64,000 nt of DNA from Golubevia sp. BC0850 (lineage: Eukaryota > Basidiomycota > Exobasidiomycetes > Golubeviales > Golubeviaceae), in contig JAAVVG010000016.1 of NCBI GenBank assembly GCA_012976225.1, forward strand, positions 372,001-436,000, written 5' to 3'. The translations under genes and the position numbers were made by a program. This document shows positions 48,809 through 60,233 of the stretch, piece by piece. The notes under the pieces are model-generated. The model worked only from the letters and a program-made list of their open reading frames with translations. It did not search any database and was not told the DNA's origin. Each line of letters begins with the position of its first letter. Position 1 is the stretch's first letter.

Positions 48809-49880
48809 TTAACATTTTCCGGACTTGCACCAAGCTTGAGAGTTGACGATGAAGGTAGGATCGTCTGTTCGGAGAAAAGCAAGTAAAAGTGACGGTCAGA
48901 ACAAGGTCGAATTGAAATTGGAAGAAGGGACAGATTCGAGAACTCACCTTGTCCTCCGTAGTTGGTAGCCTTCTCTGGTCCTGAACAGGCCTTGTAGACA
49001 GCGCAGGTGAGTTTTCCTGGTCCGTAAGAGTCTTTTATAGTGGAATTGAACTCTTGGTACTGTTGAAGGGGATAGAGAAGAGATTTGGTCAGATGCTGCG
49101 GCTGAAGTCGGACAGAGAGCGAGGTGGCAAAAGTCGACTCACTAGATTGATGAAGGTGCAAGCAGCGATACCATTGCAGACAGCTTCACACTGAGCTAGA
49201 TTGTCGACGAGTCCATCTGGAAGAAGGATACGAAAGAAAGAAGGAGTGGAAGAGTGAGCCGAGAGTCAAAATTCAGAGAAAGTGATTCTCTTTCTTCTCT
49301 ACTCACAGGTCAAGTAGTTCTCATTATCGATGGTAGCGGCTCCCACTGTCTGTCCTTGGTAGACACCAGTCAAAGCAGTGGTAGTATAGTTGATGTAAGC
49401 TTGCTGGTATCCATTGCTGCAGACAGTTCCACTTCCACTTCCTGATCCTGATCCTGAGGTAGCAGTGGAGGTGGGTGCGGCAGTAGAAGTCTGAGTAGCC
49501 TTGATGGTAGTGGTTGAAGGAGAAGATCCACCACCGTTGTTGGCTTTACAGAAAGGAATGAAAGAAGACCACCATTGAGTGCAGAAGTTGAAGTTGGAAG
49601 GGTTCTGCTTGGCGTAGCAGACTGGGATGAAGGAGGACCACCAGTTGTTGCAGAGGTTGAAGTCACCTCCGTCCCACATTGGAAGACTCTTCTTGCAGGG
49701 AATTCCTAGCCACCATCCTGGAGCGGCAGAAGGGGTCCATGGCTTGACCGGAGCTCCGTAGCAGTTGGAGGAGGTCAATCCGAAGTTGGCAGAGTTGCGA
49801 GGTTCGATGGATGGAGAGGCTTCAGAAGAAGAGGAGAGGACGACTAGAAGAGTGGCAGCGATTGGTAGAGTGAACTTCAT
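48809..49880 (-). CDS. Secreted Cys/Trp-rich protein with Ser/Thr linker and PAN-like C-terminus
   Basis: Four exons: 49880-49307, 49216-49143, 49059-48948 and 48864-48809, closing at 271 residues. Signal peptide MKFTLPIAATLLVVLSSSSE. The N-terminal part contains two near-identical modules, FNLCNNWWSSFIPVCYA and FNFCTQWWSSFIPFCKA, plus a related WWLGIPCKK. A low-complexity Ser/Thr/Gly linker (about residues 125-155, SGSGSGSGSG) probably carries O-glycans. The C-terminal domain (NLAQCEAVCNGIAACTFINL, then KLTCAVYKACSG) has the Cys spacing of fungal apple/PAN-like secreted domains. It ends with WCKSGKC. Likely a cell-wall or extracellular protein; ligand unknown. A TATA-like AGTATAAAGAGG lies upstream near 50010-50022. 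Confidence 0.83.
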
Positions 49881-50954
49881 TTTAAGTTCAAGTTGAGGTG
49901 AGGGTAGAGAGGTTGGATAGAGATGTTGAGGTAGTGTTGATGAAGAGAGAGAGAGAGATGAGATGAGTGGGGATGATGAGGGGGAGAAGATTATCACCTC
50001 GATTTGGCTACCTCTTTATACTTTTTTACTCTGAGAAGGTGATTGCTTTCTGGAATTCAAAGTGCTCAACTTCAGAAGTTCCAGATCGCCGTGAGGATCT
50101 GACTCACTTGAAAGAGATGGGCGACGGTACATCTAGTCTCGATAGTCTTTCCAGATTTGGTCGCCCAACCAGGTCTAGGACGTGCCGTTCAACGAGACCT
50201 TCGGGACTAGATCGTCTGATTCCAGAGCAGTTTCTCGGCCTTAGAGTAAACTTCCAGGGGAAGGAGGACCTTAGAAGGGGAGATGTCTCTCGGATCCTCG
50301 GATACAAAGAATGTGTCTTGCCCTCGGTCTCGCGGTCACCAGGAAGGAAGGAAGAAAAGAGACCTGGAATGGAAAAAGATTTCGAAGAGAAGAAAAGTCC
50401 GAGGAAAGGAAGAAAATTACGTAACTCATGCTACATGACAAATTTTCCGGTGCTCTGAGCGACAAACAAACAAGGTCCAGGCACCGAGACACGGAAGCAT
50501 CCGAACCTGAAAATCTTCCACGTTCTAGAACACTTTTCTTGGCCGAGGAAAAGAAAGTGAAACAGAAACAAGGTCGAATTCCAAACAAACATTTCGGTCT
50601 TCGCAAATTGCAGGCAGAGTCGACTTCTTCAAAGCACCCGGAGGCTTTTGGAGAATCCAAGACCTTTGGGTCAACTCCGTCGTGAAAGTTTCTTACGCGT
50701 CTCTTCTCGTGTTGAAACTTTGGAGCTCTAGACTCGTACTCCATCCGATAGAAAGGTTCTTTTAAACCTTTGACCTTCTCTCTGCTCGAAATCCTTCTCC
50801 ATTTTCCCATCTCTCTTCAACGCTTCAACCTCAAGGCCTCAAGATACAAAGGCGCAGCATAGCCGCAATAGGTGAGCTTCATTCTTCCACCCCCGAGCTC
50901 TTCAATTTTACTGACATTTTTCATTTTCTTTGACCCGCTTCTGTATAGGAAAGC
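49881..50954. other. Intergenic with 5' leader intron of the next gene
   Basis: Promoter of the secreted-protein gene, then unassigned DNA. A likely intron in the 5' leader of the gene at 50955 runs from about 50871 (GTGAGC) to 50949 (ATAG). Open frames across 50271-50810 show no protein character. Confidence 0.45.
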
Positions 50955-51842
50955 ATGACCCGACGCAACCAGCCCTTCATTCGCCCTAGGACCACCTCCC
51001 AATTCTCTACCATGTCCCCAGAACTTTTCACCTTCGATTCAGCTATCAGTTTCCTCACTATCAAATCAAAACCAGAAGATCTGACTGGACTGGAAGCTCT
51101 ACGTCAAGCTGTGGATCACCTCAGTCGAGAGGCTGAGAGAGATGCCAAAAGAAGGTCACTAAGGATTGAAAGTAACAACAGTTTCAAATCAGTCAAGCCT
51201 TCTATCAATCTCAAAAGATCTTCAAGTTTTCAAATCAGGAGAAAACCGGTGGAACCTCTACTACAGGATTCGTTCCAGTGGAAAGCGATCTCGGAGGAAG
51301 TGGGTGAAGTCTCTCGAGTAGAAGAAAAAGCTGAAACAGTGAAGGAGGGTGAATCTTCAATCATCTACTCTAAAGATCCCAGAACTTTACGTAGGAAGGC
51401 AGCACCTCGATTTTTGGAACAGGAGGAAGTAGCAGATATCTCGGGAGAATCCTCACCTTCCACTTCTTCTAGTTCAACCTACTCAAGCCCTTCTACTCCT
51501 GAACTCAGGTCTAGATCAAGCAGCTCCTCAATTTCATCTCTTGAAGACGAGACATCAATTGATATCGATAACTCAATTAGTTCTCTGGAGGAAGTAACAG
51601 ATAAACCTACCCGCCCACTTCGAAACCAATCTCGCCTGCAACCCCTTGTTTCAGATTTAGAAGCTAAGGAAATCGGCCTCAACCTCCTTCAAATCCCAAT
51701 CTCAGACACACATAGAGAAAAGAAACGTCAAGGAATCCTCTTCTATTCTCAATACACTCTAAACGCTTCAACTTCATCAATTTGTTCCGCCAATTCTGAA
51801 TTCGACATGGAGGTTTTCTTGGACGCTCTATCTCATCTTTGA
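50955..51842 (+). CDS. Ser-rich protein of unknown function
   Basis: A single coding exon of 295 residues, possibly after a leader intron. It shows a helical N-terminal part (LTGLEALRQAVDHLSREAER), then basic and Ser-rich segments (SINLKRSSSFQIRRKP), a Ser run (SPSTSSSSTYSSPSTPE, SSSSSISSLEDETSIDIDNS) and a conserved-looking end (FDMEVFLDALSHL). Two sites of the R-x-x-S type and many SP/TP motifs suggest a phosphoprotein, which is inference only. No domain recognised. The coding case rests on uninterrupted length and normal codon use. Confidence 0.7.
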   Translation: MTRRNQPFIRPRTTSQFSTMSPELFTFDSAISFLTIKSKPEDLTGLEALRQAVDHLSREAERDAKRRSLRIESNNSFKSVKPSINLKRSSSFQIRRKPVEPLLQDSFQWKAISEEVGEVSRVEEKAETVKEGESSIIYSKDPRTLRRKAAPRFLEQEEVADISGESSPSTSSSSTYSSPSTPELRSRSSSSSISSLEDETSIDIDNSISSLEEVTDKPTRPLRNQSRLQPLVSDLEAKEIGLNLLQIPISDTHREKKRQGILFYSQYTLNASTSSICSANSEFDMEVFLDALSHL

Positions 51843-52249
51843 AATCTATCTCTCCTAATTAATCTTTGTACATCTAATCAACTTATTCTTCTTCGATTGT
51901 TCTTGTAGTTTCTCAATTCGAGGTCTGATACATACATTATAGTATCACAACTCACTCTCATCCCATTCGCATTCACATTCTTACTCTCTTTCTTATTTTT
52001 CCGCTTCATGTACGTAAAGGTCTTTGGTTCGTTTTAAGTCAAAGCACATCAATTCAAATTTCTCCGATTCAAACCAATCTCCGACGAAAGCGAAAGAACC
52101 TCATTCATCGAGAAAGATTCTTCTGTGTGACCGTCGACGCGAGGCACACAAACGGCGGCGTGTGTCTGAGAAACAGAATGACGATTACAACTACAATGAT
52201 ATCGAGCTTAGAGAACGTGCATATAAGAACTTCGAACCAATTCCATCCC
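51843..52249. other. Convergent 3' spacer
   Basis: A/T-rich flanks of two convergent genes (repeated TTCTT/ATTCTT words). No feature supported. Confidence 0.5.
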
Positions 52250-54570
52250 TTACAAATGCATATCATCGACCGGAGCCAAAGCCATAAATTTCCAAACCAA
52301 TTCCACCCCTAAATCATGTTCTTCTTCCTTCACTTCCACCGGAACTTCTTCTCTTTCGACTCCATTCTCAACCAACTTAATAGGAGCACCTTGAGTTGCA
52401 ACTTTCCCTAAGCCTAAAGAGAGTTTAAGTAAATTCGGAGCAGGTTCGAAGTTTAGAGGTTTCAACTCATCTTGTTTTTTCTCTTGAGTCTCAGCTTGAA
52501 TATCTAAAAGGATATTTCCAGCTGCAATATCAGCCATTTTCCAAGCTTGATAACCGGCATTTAAAGCTCCAAAAGCATCTGCTACATCTCCAATTGCATA
52601 GAGATTTGTAAAACACAAAGTATGTTTTTGTTTCTTTCCGTCTTCATCTCCACCTTCATTATCTGACTTTTCATTTCCACTTGAAAGTTTCTTATCCAAA
52701 AAACAATCACAATCACCACAAGGAGATTTAAATTCAAAAGGCATTTGAGCGATTAAACCTTCATCTTCTTCTGGAAGTGCGATTTGTAAAGTAGGTCTAA
52801 CTCTAATTAATCTAGAAGTTGGATCAACGGAAGAAGGTGAAAATTGACTTAATAAAGAAGATGATGGTTGTTGACCTGTACACATTAGTAATAAATCTGA
52901 ATCAAAAGTTGAACCTGAAGTGGTTGTGATTCGTTTTTGATGTGGAAGTAAAGAAGAAGTTGAAGTTGAACTTGATTTCTCATACTTTGATGTTGATGTT
53001 TCTTTAATGGAAACACCAGATCCCATAGGACAGCCTTCAGTACTAGCCAATCTCTCACCCAAAACCACCTTAACTCTTAAATCTTCCAAAGTCTTCAGAG
53101 CAATCTCATGAATCTTGATATCAAAGTTCGGTAAAAGCTGTTCTCTAGAATGAATCAATGTTATTTCTTTGCTTTTTGGATAATTGGAACCGACTACGAG
53201 GGGGAAAGAAGGAAGGAAAAGAGCATTAGACACACTACAGCAAAGGCTGAGCAGAGATAATTCACTCACTGTCAGTAGCCAACTGAACCCCCAAAGGTCC
53301 ACCGCCAACGACCACAATCTTCTCACTCTCCTTAATCCTATCTTGAATGGTTTCCATCCATTCAACTCCTTCTTTCTTAGTTCTAGCATCACTTCTCAGT
53401 GGATCAGGTAGATGTGAACCTAATGCATAAATCAAATGAGTATAAGGTATAGATAAAGAATCGATTCCCCATAACTTCTTTTTAGAGAAGTTGGTAGTAG
53501 TATGTGAAGTTACTAAAACATGAGTATCAGTGATTCTAGTTGCAGTAGCTTGTAGAACTATGTGAGGAGGGGCTTCGATTCCTTCTTCTTCTTCATGTCC
53601 TCCCGTTGATTGGTTATTCTTCTGAGTTTGTTGGTCATCTTTCTGAAATTGAACTTCGCTAATTCCTTGAGTTGAATGTTCACCTCCATCTCCACTTTCT
53701 AAAGCTTGTTTCAAATCTTCGATTACTATTGAAGGTCTCTCTTGATTTTCAGAAGCTGTTGTACCTTCCTCCGCGATTGAAGTTCCAACTCCAACAACAC
53801 CAGCTTTTGAGAATTCTGATTTTAATTCGGATGTATAATCTGAAGGACTACTTGTAGCATTAGTATTAGAATTTGAACCTTGCCCTCCAACTCCAACTCC
53901 AACTCCAGTCCCAGATCCGCTCGATTTCGAATCCGAAAATCTCAAACTTCCATCACTTGACTTGTCAGAGTCCGAAATAGGTTCCATAGATTGATTCCGA
54001 TCATTCTGAAGGTTCTCCAAAGTGGATTTCTTTCTCTTTTGTCTTCGAACTGGACTATCTCTGAAGATATGAGAGTAAGGAACATAAGCTTTATGAGCAT
54101 GTCCAGGTAAAACTGAAAATCTTGGGAAAGCGTAAAGGTGATTGAAATGAGAATTTCTTTCGATTAGGATGACTCTGTGAGAGGGGGGTAGTTGGGTGGC
54201 TAGAATCTTTGAAAGGAGAAGAAGGTGGGACGGAAGAGTCGTCGAGTCAGCGCTTAAAGGACGACCAGGCAGAGGATGAAGAAAATACTTCGATAGAAGG
54301 TTCCATCATCAAGAGAGAGGGAAGATTCGAAGCATCTTCTCAGTAGGCCTATCAGCTCTACCCTTTCCCCTTTCCACCTGTCTTTCGCCGATCTACCTCT
54401 ACTTGAATCCTCCATTCAAACTATTCGACAGATGTACTGACACTAGCAGCATGCATTCCACCATAACTTCCACCTAGAACTACGATATTCTTCACTTGAG
54501 ATGATTCAGCCTCAGCTCCCCAATCGGCTTCAAAGCCGTGATGCTGATGCTGATGCTGATGGTAATTCAT
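52250..54570 (-). CDS. AIF/NDH-2-like FAD-dependent oxidoreductase
   Basis: Pyridine-nucleotide disulphide-type flavoprotein related to AIFM2/FSP1 and alternative NADH dehydrogenases. Three exons: 54570-54442, 54206-53270 and 53193-52250, closing at 669 residues. FAD motif NIVVLGGSYGGMHAA (residues about 24-38), NAD motif KIVVVGGGPLGVQLATD near residue 350, and the C-terminal FAD block LYAIGDVADAFGALNAGYQA. It is much longer than usual (about 370-400). The excess is a Ser/Gly/Gln-rich insertion between the two nucleotide folds (SGSGTGVGVGGQGSNSNTNA and around) plus a loop with CGDCDC. A His/Gln-rich start (MNYHQHQHQHHG) was chosen because an in-frame stop precedes it without another ATG. The first donor is GTCAGT, less usual. 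Divergent from the MFS gene. Confidence 0.82.
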
Positions 54571-54899
54571 TCTTGAGGATTGAATGGCTCTCTTCAGTAA
54601 ATGATGAGTGAACAAGTTCTTGAGGAACAGAATCGTTGAAGTTTCAGCTTGTCAAAGAGAAGTGGTTGAAAAAAGAAAGAACGAAAGAAGGTGCAATTCG
54701 AAAGTAACTCCGAACAGGGTCTCCTCCTCTCTTCTTCTGTCTGCTGTGTTCCTTGTGAAGAATTCGAGATCGTCTTTTCGGATCTTTTGAGCGAATTCCA
54801 TTGCTTGGCTTTGATGTTGTTCGAATCGGATTGTGATCTTATCATTTTCCAGATTCGTCACTTCTTCTTCTCTCGAACCCCCGCAAACGACAGAGGAGA
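54571..54899. promoter_or_regulatory. Divergent promoter, flavoprotein / MFS transporter
   Basis: The two start codons are 329 bases apart. No TATA box assigned. Shared control is possible from the arrangement only. Confidence 0.4.
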
Positions 54900-57141
54900 A
54901 TGAGTTCTTCTTCTCATTCTCATCTTGAAAATCAAGTTAGAGGAATAACAGAGAGAACACCTTTATTACCACAACCACAGGCAGAAGAAACTGAACCAAT
55001 TCAAGCTTCAGCACAAAATGTCCATGACGAAGAAGCTGAACCTCTACCTTGGTCCATCCTGGTTCCAGCTCTGGGTTCATTATGGCTAGTCCTCTTCTTA
55101 GCTGCAATGGACGGTACAATAGGTAAGTCATCTCCCTCAAATCAACATTCTCACTTCTCTCTGACCTTGTCTCTATCTCCCTTCTCAAGTGGTAACTCTC
55201 GCCTCCGTCATCTCCTCATCTTTCAACGCCTCCGAGAAATCCTCCTGGTTAGGTTCATCTTATCTCCTAACAGTTTGTGCATTTTCTCCAATTTACGGTA
55301 GATTAAGTGACATCATTGGAAGAAAAGGTTCAATGTTAACTGCAGTGACTTTCTTTACTCTTGGAAACTTAGGATGTGCTCTTGCACCAACTATGGACAC
55401 TTTACTCTTCGCAAGAGCTTTTGCTGGAATCGGTGGAGGTGGAGTTTTGTTATGTGGATCTATTATTCTGACGGATTTGGTTTCTATTAGACAAAGAGGA
55501 GTTTATCAAGGTTTGACAAACATTTTGTGAGTGAAGCTACGAAGTAGGCTTGAACCGATTCTTTCTTTTTCCACTTCCTAGCAAAAATTCATCTGTTTGT
55601 TGAACTTTTATCCTTTGAACTCCTCATTGATCTAATCAGATTTGGAGCAGGAGCTGGTCTAGGAGGACCTGTAGGAGGTTTACTTTCTGATCACCTAGGA
55701 TGGAGATCTACTTTCATGTTACAAATCCCTCTATTAATCTTAGCTAGTTTCAGCATTCTGACTTTCATCGAGATCGAAACTCCAGCTTCTGAACAAACGC
55801 TAAAGCAGAAATTAGTGAGTTTGCATCATCGAGTCTAGAGCTCCATTTCTTTTTCATCCCACGCATTTTCAGGATCCTGGAGCAATCCAGGATCCTAGAT
55901 GGCTCACACTTTTTTCACTTCTAACTTTTTAAATTCCTTACCAGGCTCGTATCGATTATCTAGGTTCCCTCCTCCTAATCCTAGGAGTTTCATCAATGCT
56001 TCTATCACTTTCATTCTTATCTGCTAATAACATTCCTTTTACCGATCCAAAAGTTTATGGCCTTCTGATAGCTTCAATCGTATTTGTTTTACTGTTTATT
56101 TTGGTAGAAGGCTATTTGGTTAAGGAGCCGATTCTTCCACTCAAACTGTTAACTTCAAGAGCTACAATCTGTGTAGGAGCCTTCTATTTTTTCTCAAGTA
56201 TTGCTTATTATGCTTTTATTTTCAACTTTGCGATTTACTTCCAAGCTGTTAGGTTACAGAGTTCAAAGGAAGCTGGTAAGTTGAAAAGATGATGTTTCCC
56301 CATCTTCCATCTCGTATTCAAGTCCTGAAACCCTCACTCATCTTTCATCTCTCCAACTTCAACTTTCACAGGACTTCATCTCCTCCCTCTCTCAGCTTTC
56401 ACGTCCTCAGGTTCTCTCCTAGCGGGTATTTTCATGAGACAAACAGGAAAATATTTCCTACCCAACATTTTCTGTTCAATCTTAGCTATCACCGGTAGTT
56501 TCTACATGGTCTTCTGGAACGAATCTACGAGTCAATTAGGAGAATATTTAGGAGCTTGTCCATCTGGTTTTGGAATCGCTGCCAATTATACTTTCCTACT
56601 GATAGCTTTGTTAGCTAAAGTCAAGAAATCTGAACAGGCAGTTGCAACTGGAATGATCTATCTTTTTAGATCTTTAGGACAAGTCGTTGGAGTCGCACTG
56701 AGCGGAGCTCTTTTACAAAGCCTTTTGACTGGTGAATTGAGGGAGAGGTTGAGAGGTGTGGATGAAAAGGTGAGTTTTGATTTGAGAAAGAGGATCAGGG
56801 GAGGTAGCTCTAGTCTGTCACCAGACCCTGTTTGTCGAGAGGGACTGGAAGTCAGATAAGAGTAGCTCTACCCTTTACTCACTCTTTGACTTGTCTTTTT
56901 CCAGCAGTATATCTCGATCATCCGACACGACACTACTGCAATTCATGATTTACCTCCCAAAATCAGATTTGCTGCAACTCAATCTTATGCTTTTTCACTT
57001 CAAAAAGTCTTCATTGCCGTTACTGTCACTCAAATCTTTTGTATTGCACTTTGCGTAGGTGTTGGAGATGGTGATTTGGCAGAAAAGAAAAAAGTGCTGG
57101 AAAGTAGAGAAGAAGAGGTTGGAACAGATGTTCGAGATTGA
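54900..57141 (+). CDS. MFS transporter, 14-helix drug:H+ antiporter type (vacuolar amino-acid/multidrug)
   Basis: Six exons: 54900-55122, 55190-55526, 55640-55814, 55945-56275, 56372-56769 and 56905-57141, closing at 566 residues. A polar N-tail with RTPLLPQP precedes helix 1 (ILVPALGSLWLVLFLAAMDG). Motif A is YGRLSDIIGRKGSM; motif C-like glycines are in LFGAGAGLGGPVGGLLSDHL. The opening pattern SSSFNASEKSSWLGSSYLLT and CAFSPIYGRLSD is that of vacuolar basic amino acid and Fnx1/Vba-type carriers in the DHA2 group. Substrate is not determined. The last acceptor has two in-phase choices (CAG repeated), which changes one residue. Confidence 0.88.
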
Positions 57142-57625
57142 GAAAGAAAAGACACAGAGAATGTTAAATAATAAAAATAAAGCTCTATTGAACACTCAAG
57201 ATGGTATTTGAATTCCCAATTTGTTGACCAGTTTCGATTGGACATCGCTTTGTTGCCACCGACCAGCCAGATTACGCGAAACGAAGGAAGTCGAGCCCAC
57301 TTTTCCGCGATAGGAAGACGCAAATCGGTTCAGTGATTTCTGTCAAACGTTCCGAGCAGGTCAGAGGGGAGGCACGAGGCACGAGGACTTATTGCACAAA
57401 GCGTATACAGCTTGCGATTTACGAGCTTACGAGCACCGAGGACCGAAGCGCTGTAGAAAACAAGAAGATTTCAGACTATGCTCTCTTCTCTTCCTAATCA
57501 TCCACTCCATTCTTTCCTCTACTTTCTCTTATTCCTCTTCTTTCAATCAAAGTTCAGAGCACGCTGGGAGATCAAGCTCGACGAAAGAATTCACCACATT
57601 CAAGTCATTTCTTCCTTCAATCAAA
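57142..57625. other. Intergenic, no gene seen
   Basis: Downstream of the MFS stop. A short tandem GAGGCACGAGGCACGAGGAC occurs at 57367-57386. CT-rich leader before the next gene. Confidence 0.5.
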
Positions 57626-59224
57626 ATGGACAAATTAGAACTCAAGACAGGAGCTGCCAAGGGAAGACTACCAACCAAGCTCGACAGTCTAGCAGAAGGT
57701 CTATATGTGCAGGTAGTAGAACAAATCAGAAGTTGGACGTTCGTGGAGGATGATGAAGAGAGAGTAGAGATGAGGACGTGAGTTGTCACCTGTCTGACCA
57801 TTCCTTTTGATCTTCATGTTCTTTGCGCAATGACTGACTTACCTATTTCTGCATTTTATCACTTCAGCCTGAGAGATTCGACCCCCAGAGCCTTGTCTTT
57901 GACGGCGGGCTATCGAAGTTACTATCCCTCTCTAATCAAAAACGTCCTGCTCTGTGCATCTGAACTGACTGCCTTCTCTCAAGTCTTGGAAAGAGATATG
58001 AATTCCGGACCACACATTAAATCGCTGGCTGTCTATCGATCGCGAAGGGACTCCGAGAATCAAGTTTCCATTCCTCTTTCTCAACTGGACTCGCTGGTCT
58101 CTTCAACGTCCAATCAATATCAATCTTACAAGGCAGTGCCTCGTTCAAAATGAAAGCTCTACCGAGACCGTGCAGTGGAGAATGCGATGAAGTCCTTCTT
58201 CAGCAAGCTCCAAAACCTCCAGAGCCTATAATCTTCTGCGCAGAGTGTGTGGAGCTGCCTTTAGTCGAACTAGTCGGAGGAGTTGAGATTCCTTTCTCTT
58301 TTCTTACCAACTCACTCAAACGGATTATCATTGGCAGGGCTGAAAATCCCGAAGACAATCTCCCTGCCAACAAGGCCATCTGGCTCGTCTGCTTCTGTCC
58401 TCTTCTACGTCAAGCCATTCTCACTACCCAAATTACGACTCAATCATAATCCTTTCTGGAAGAGTACCACGAGATTTTCACCGGCTTGTCAAAGATTGAA
58501 GACTTAGCTCTAGAGGCTTACTTCACTTACGATCAGTCAGATAGAAGCACTTGGTGGGGATTGCCTTGGGAAAGTCGGAGGAGTTGGAGACTAGGAAGTC
58601 GAAAGTCAGACGCTATTGGAGACCCTTCTATCGGTTACAAAGCAGCTCAGCTCTCTGGAGATTTGGATATCTTCGAACGAAAGAGAGGGAGACCAATCCC
58701 GTGTCACTTCAGAGTCTCTTTCTGTCCTGTTAGAAAGATCGCAGGGAACCTTGACTCACATGAGAATTCTTGGGCTTGATGGGGTTCCAGAGCCCAAAGT
58801 GGTCGATTACAGTCTTTTCAAACAGCTTAGATTTATCTGACTGGATTACAAATCTTTAGAACTACTTTCATCCAGACCCCAGCAGTAACTCCCACCAAGC
58901 CTAAACGTCATCTACTTTCCTTCTTACGCCGTGAATGACTCCCAACCTCAAAATAGGGACTATGAAGAAGATACCGTCCTGTCCAACCTTCTCCCTTCAA
59001 GACACATCCCGAATCTCAAGGCGATGGGCCTTCCGATGGGTTGCTGGGACCAAATCTACGAAGAGGCCGTGTCTACTAGAAGCGAGGAGCTTTGGGTCGA
59101 GAGAAGAAAAGAGTTGCAAGAGCTGGAGATGTTTACTAGTGGAAAGGTTTTGTTGCAGCTTTTGAAGCCGAGAAAGATTCGTGAGTCGCTCAGATGGCTT
59201 CAATCTTTGCCAGCTGAACTCTGA
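57626..59224 (+). pseudogene. F-box/LRR-like gene with multiple disruptions
   Basis: Starts well: exon 57626-57779 (LPTKLDSLAEGLYVQVVEQI) with a GTGAGT donor, then from 57868 LRDSTPRALSLTAGYRSYYP and VLLCASELTAFSQVLERDM, text typical of basidiomycete F-box-like proteins. After that the reading is broken: a frame change near 58140, a TAA at 58447, a frame change between about 58560 and 58640, and a stop near 58838. Coding character continues to the end (LTHMRILGLDGVPEPKVVDY; LKAMGLPMGCWDQIYEEAV; ELQELEMFTSGKVLLQLLKP). At least four lesions make a splicing explanation unlikely. The canonical F-box itself is weak, so family placement is tentative. Confidence 0.6.
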
Positions 59225-60233
59225 GCCCCTCGAGTTGGTGAATCGACGCTCTCTTCACAATTGTCTCTGCCACTCAGCTGGCGACAAGTCCAAAGGAGAA
59301 AACTGCCTCACCAGCGATCTCCTGTATCCTCCATTTGACACATGGGAGATATGAGATGCAAATAAGATATGGCTACAGAAGGGAATCATCTGGACTACAG
59401 GAAAAGCGACATCTCTTGGGATCAAATAACCTCCTCTCAGTCCAATGTGTAGAGGGTTTAGCTTCGAAAAGATTCATGTTTCCGAGTGCAGGCATTCAAG
59501 AAGAAAACAGCCGAGGAGTGAATTGTGACTCGATTTTGGAGACTGAAAGCTGGAAATGATCTTTTCTGAGAATTGTAATCTCAGTCTTTGAAGCTGTGAG
59601 GGGTGTCTTGTGAATGACACTCGAAGAAGCAAACAGAATGTCGAATGCGTTCCGAAGCAGATGAAGAGTAAACAGGAGTTCTGATTGAGAACGGGAGGAA
59701 GGGATGAGAACATTATCGAAAAGTAAGTCCCGAACCACACGAAAAACAAAGACGACAAAAGGAACCAAATGAAAGAGACCGTGATGATTTCTCGCCTAAG
59801 CCTGATTGAGATCAGCTCTTCCAGAAATTTGAAGCTCCATGAATCTCGTGCAAGAGATTGGGAGTTGCCTTGAAGGTAGAGGATTTTTGTTGACGAGAAC
59901 GAGAATCTGGATTTTGGAATGAGTTCAAGAAGAGAACCTGCAACAGTAAAAGCTTAGAAGCTTGGAGAATCGCTGGAGTGTGCGGATGATTCTTCAAAAA
60001 TAAAATGATGAGGGGTCAAAGAAAACTGTCGATTGTACGGAGAAAGAAGGAGAGGTCCGTCAGGTCAGAAGATTCAAATCGAAAGAAGATGCAACTTTTG
60101 TGCGCTGAACTCACGAACCAATTGACACTCGAACAATCTTATATCCTGACTTCCAAGTAGCTTGACTCTGTGTCCAATTCTACCACTTCCTCGACCAGCG
60201 GCCTCAATCGATCCAATAAATCAGGGTCGAACC
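59225..60233. other. Intergenic, 1 kb, no gene seen
   Basis: Between two broken F-box-type genes. Open frames here are short and without family resemblance. Confidence 0.5.

Noticed and set aside
50271-50810. 179-codon minus-strand open frame
   Set aside because: No domain, odd composition, overlaps other open frames in the same intergenic DNA; lies in the promoter area of two genes.
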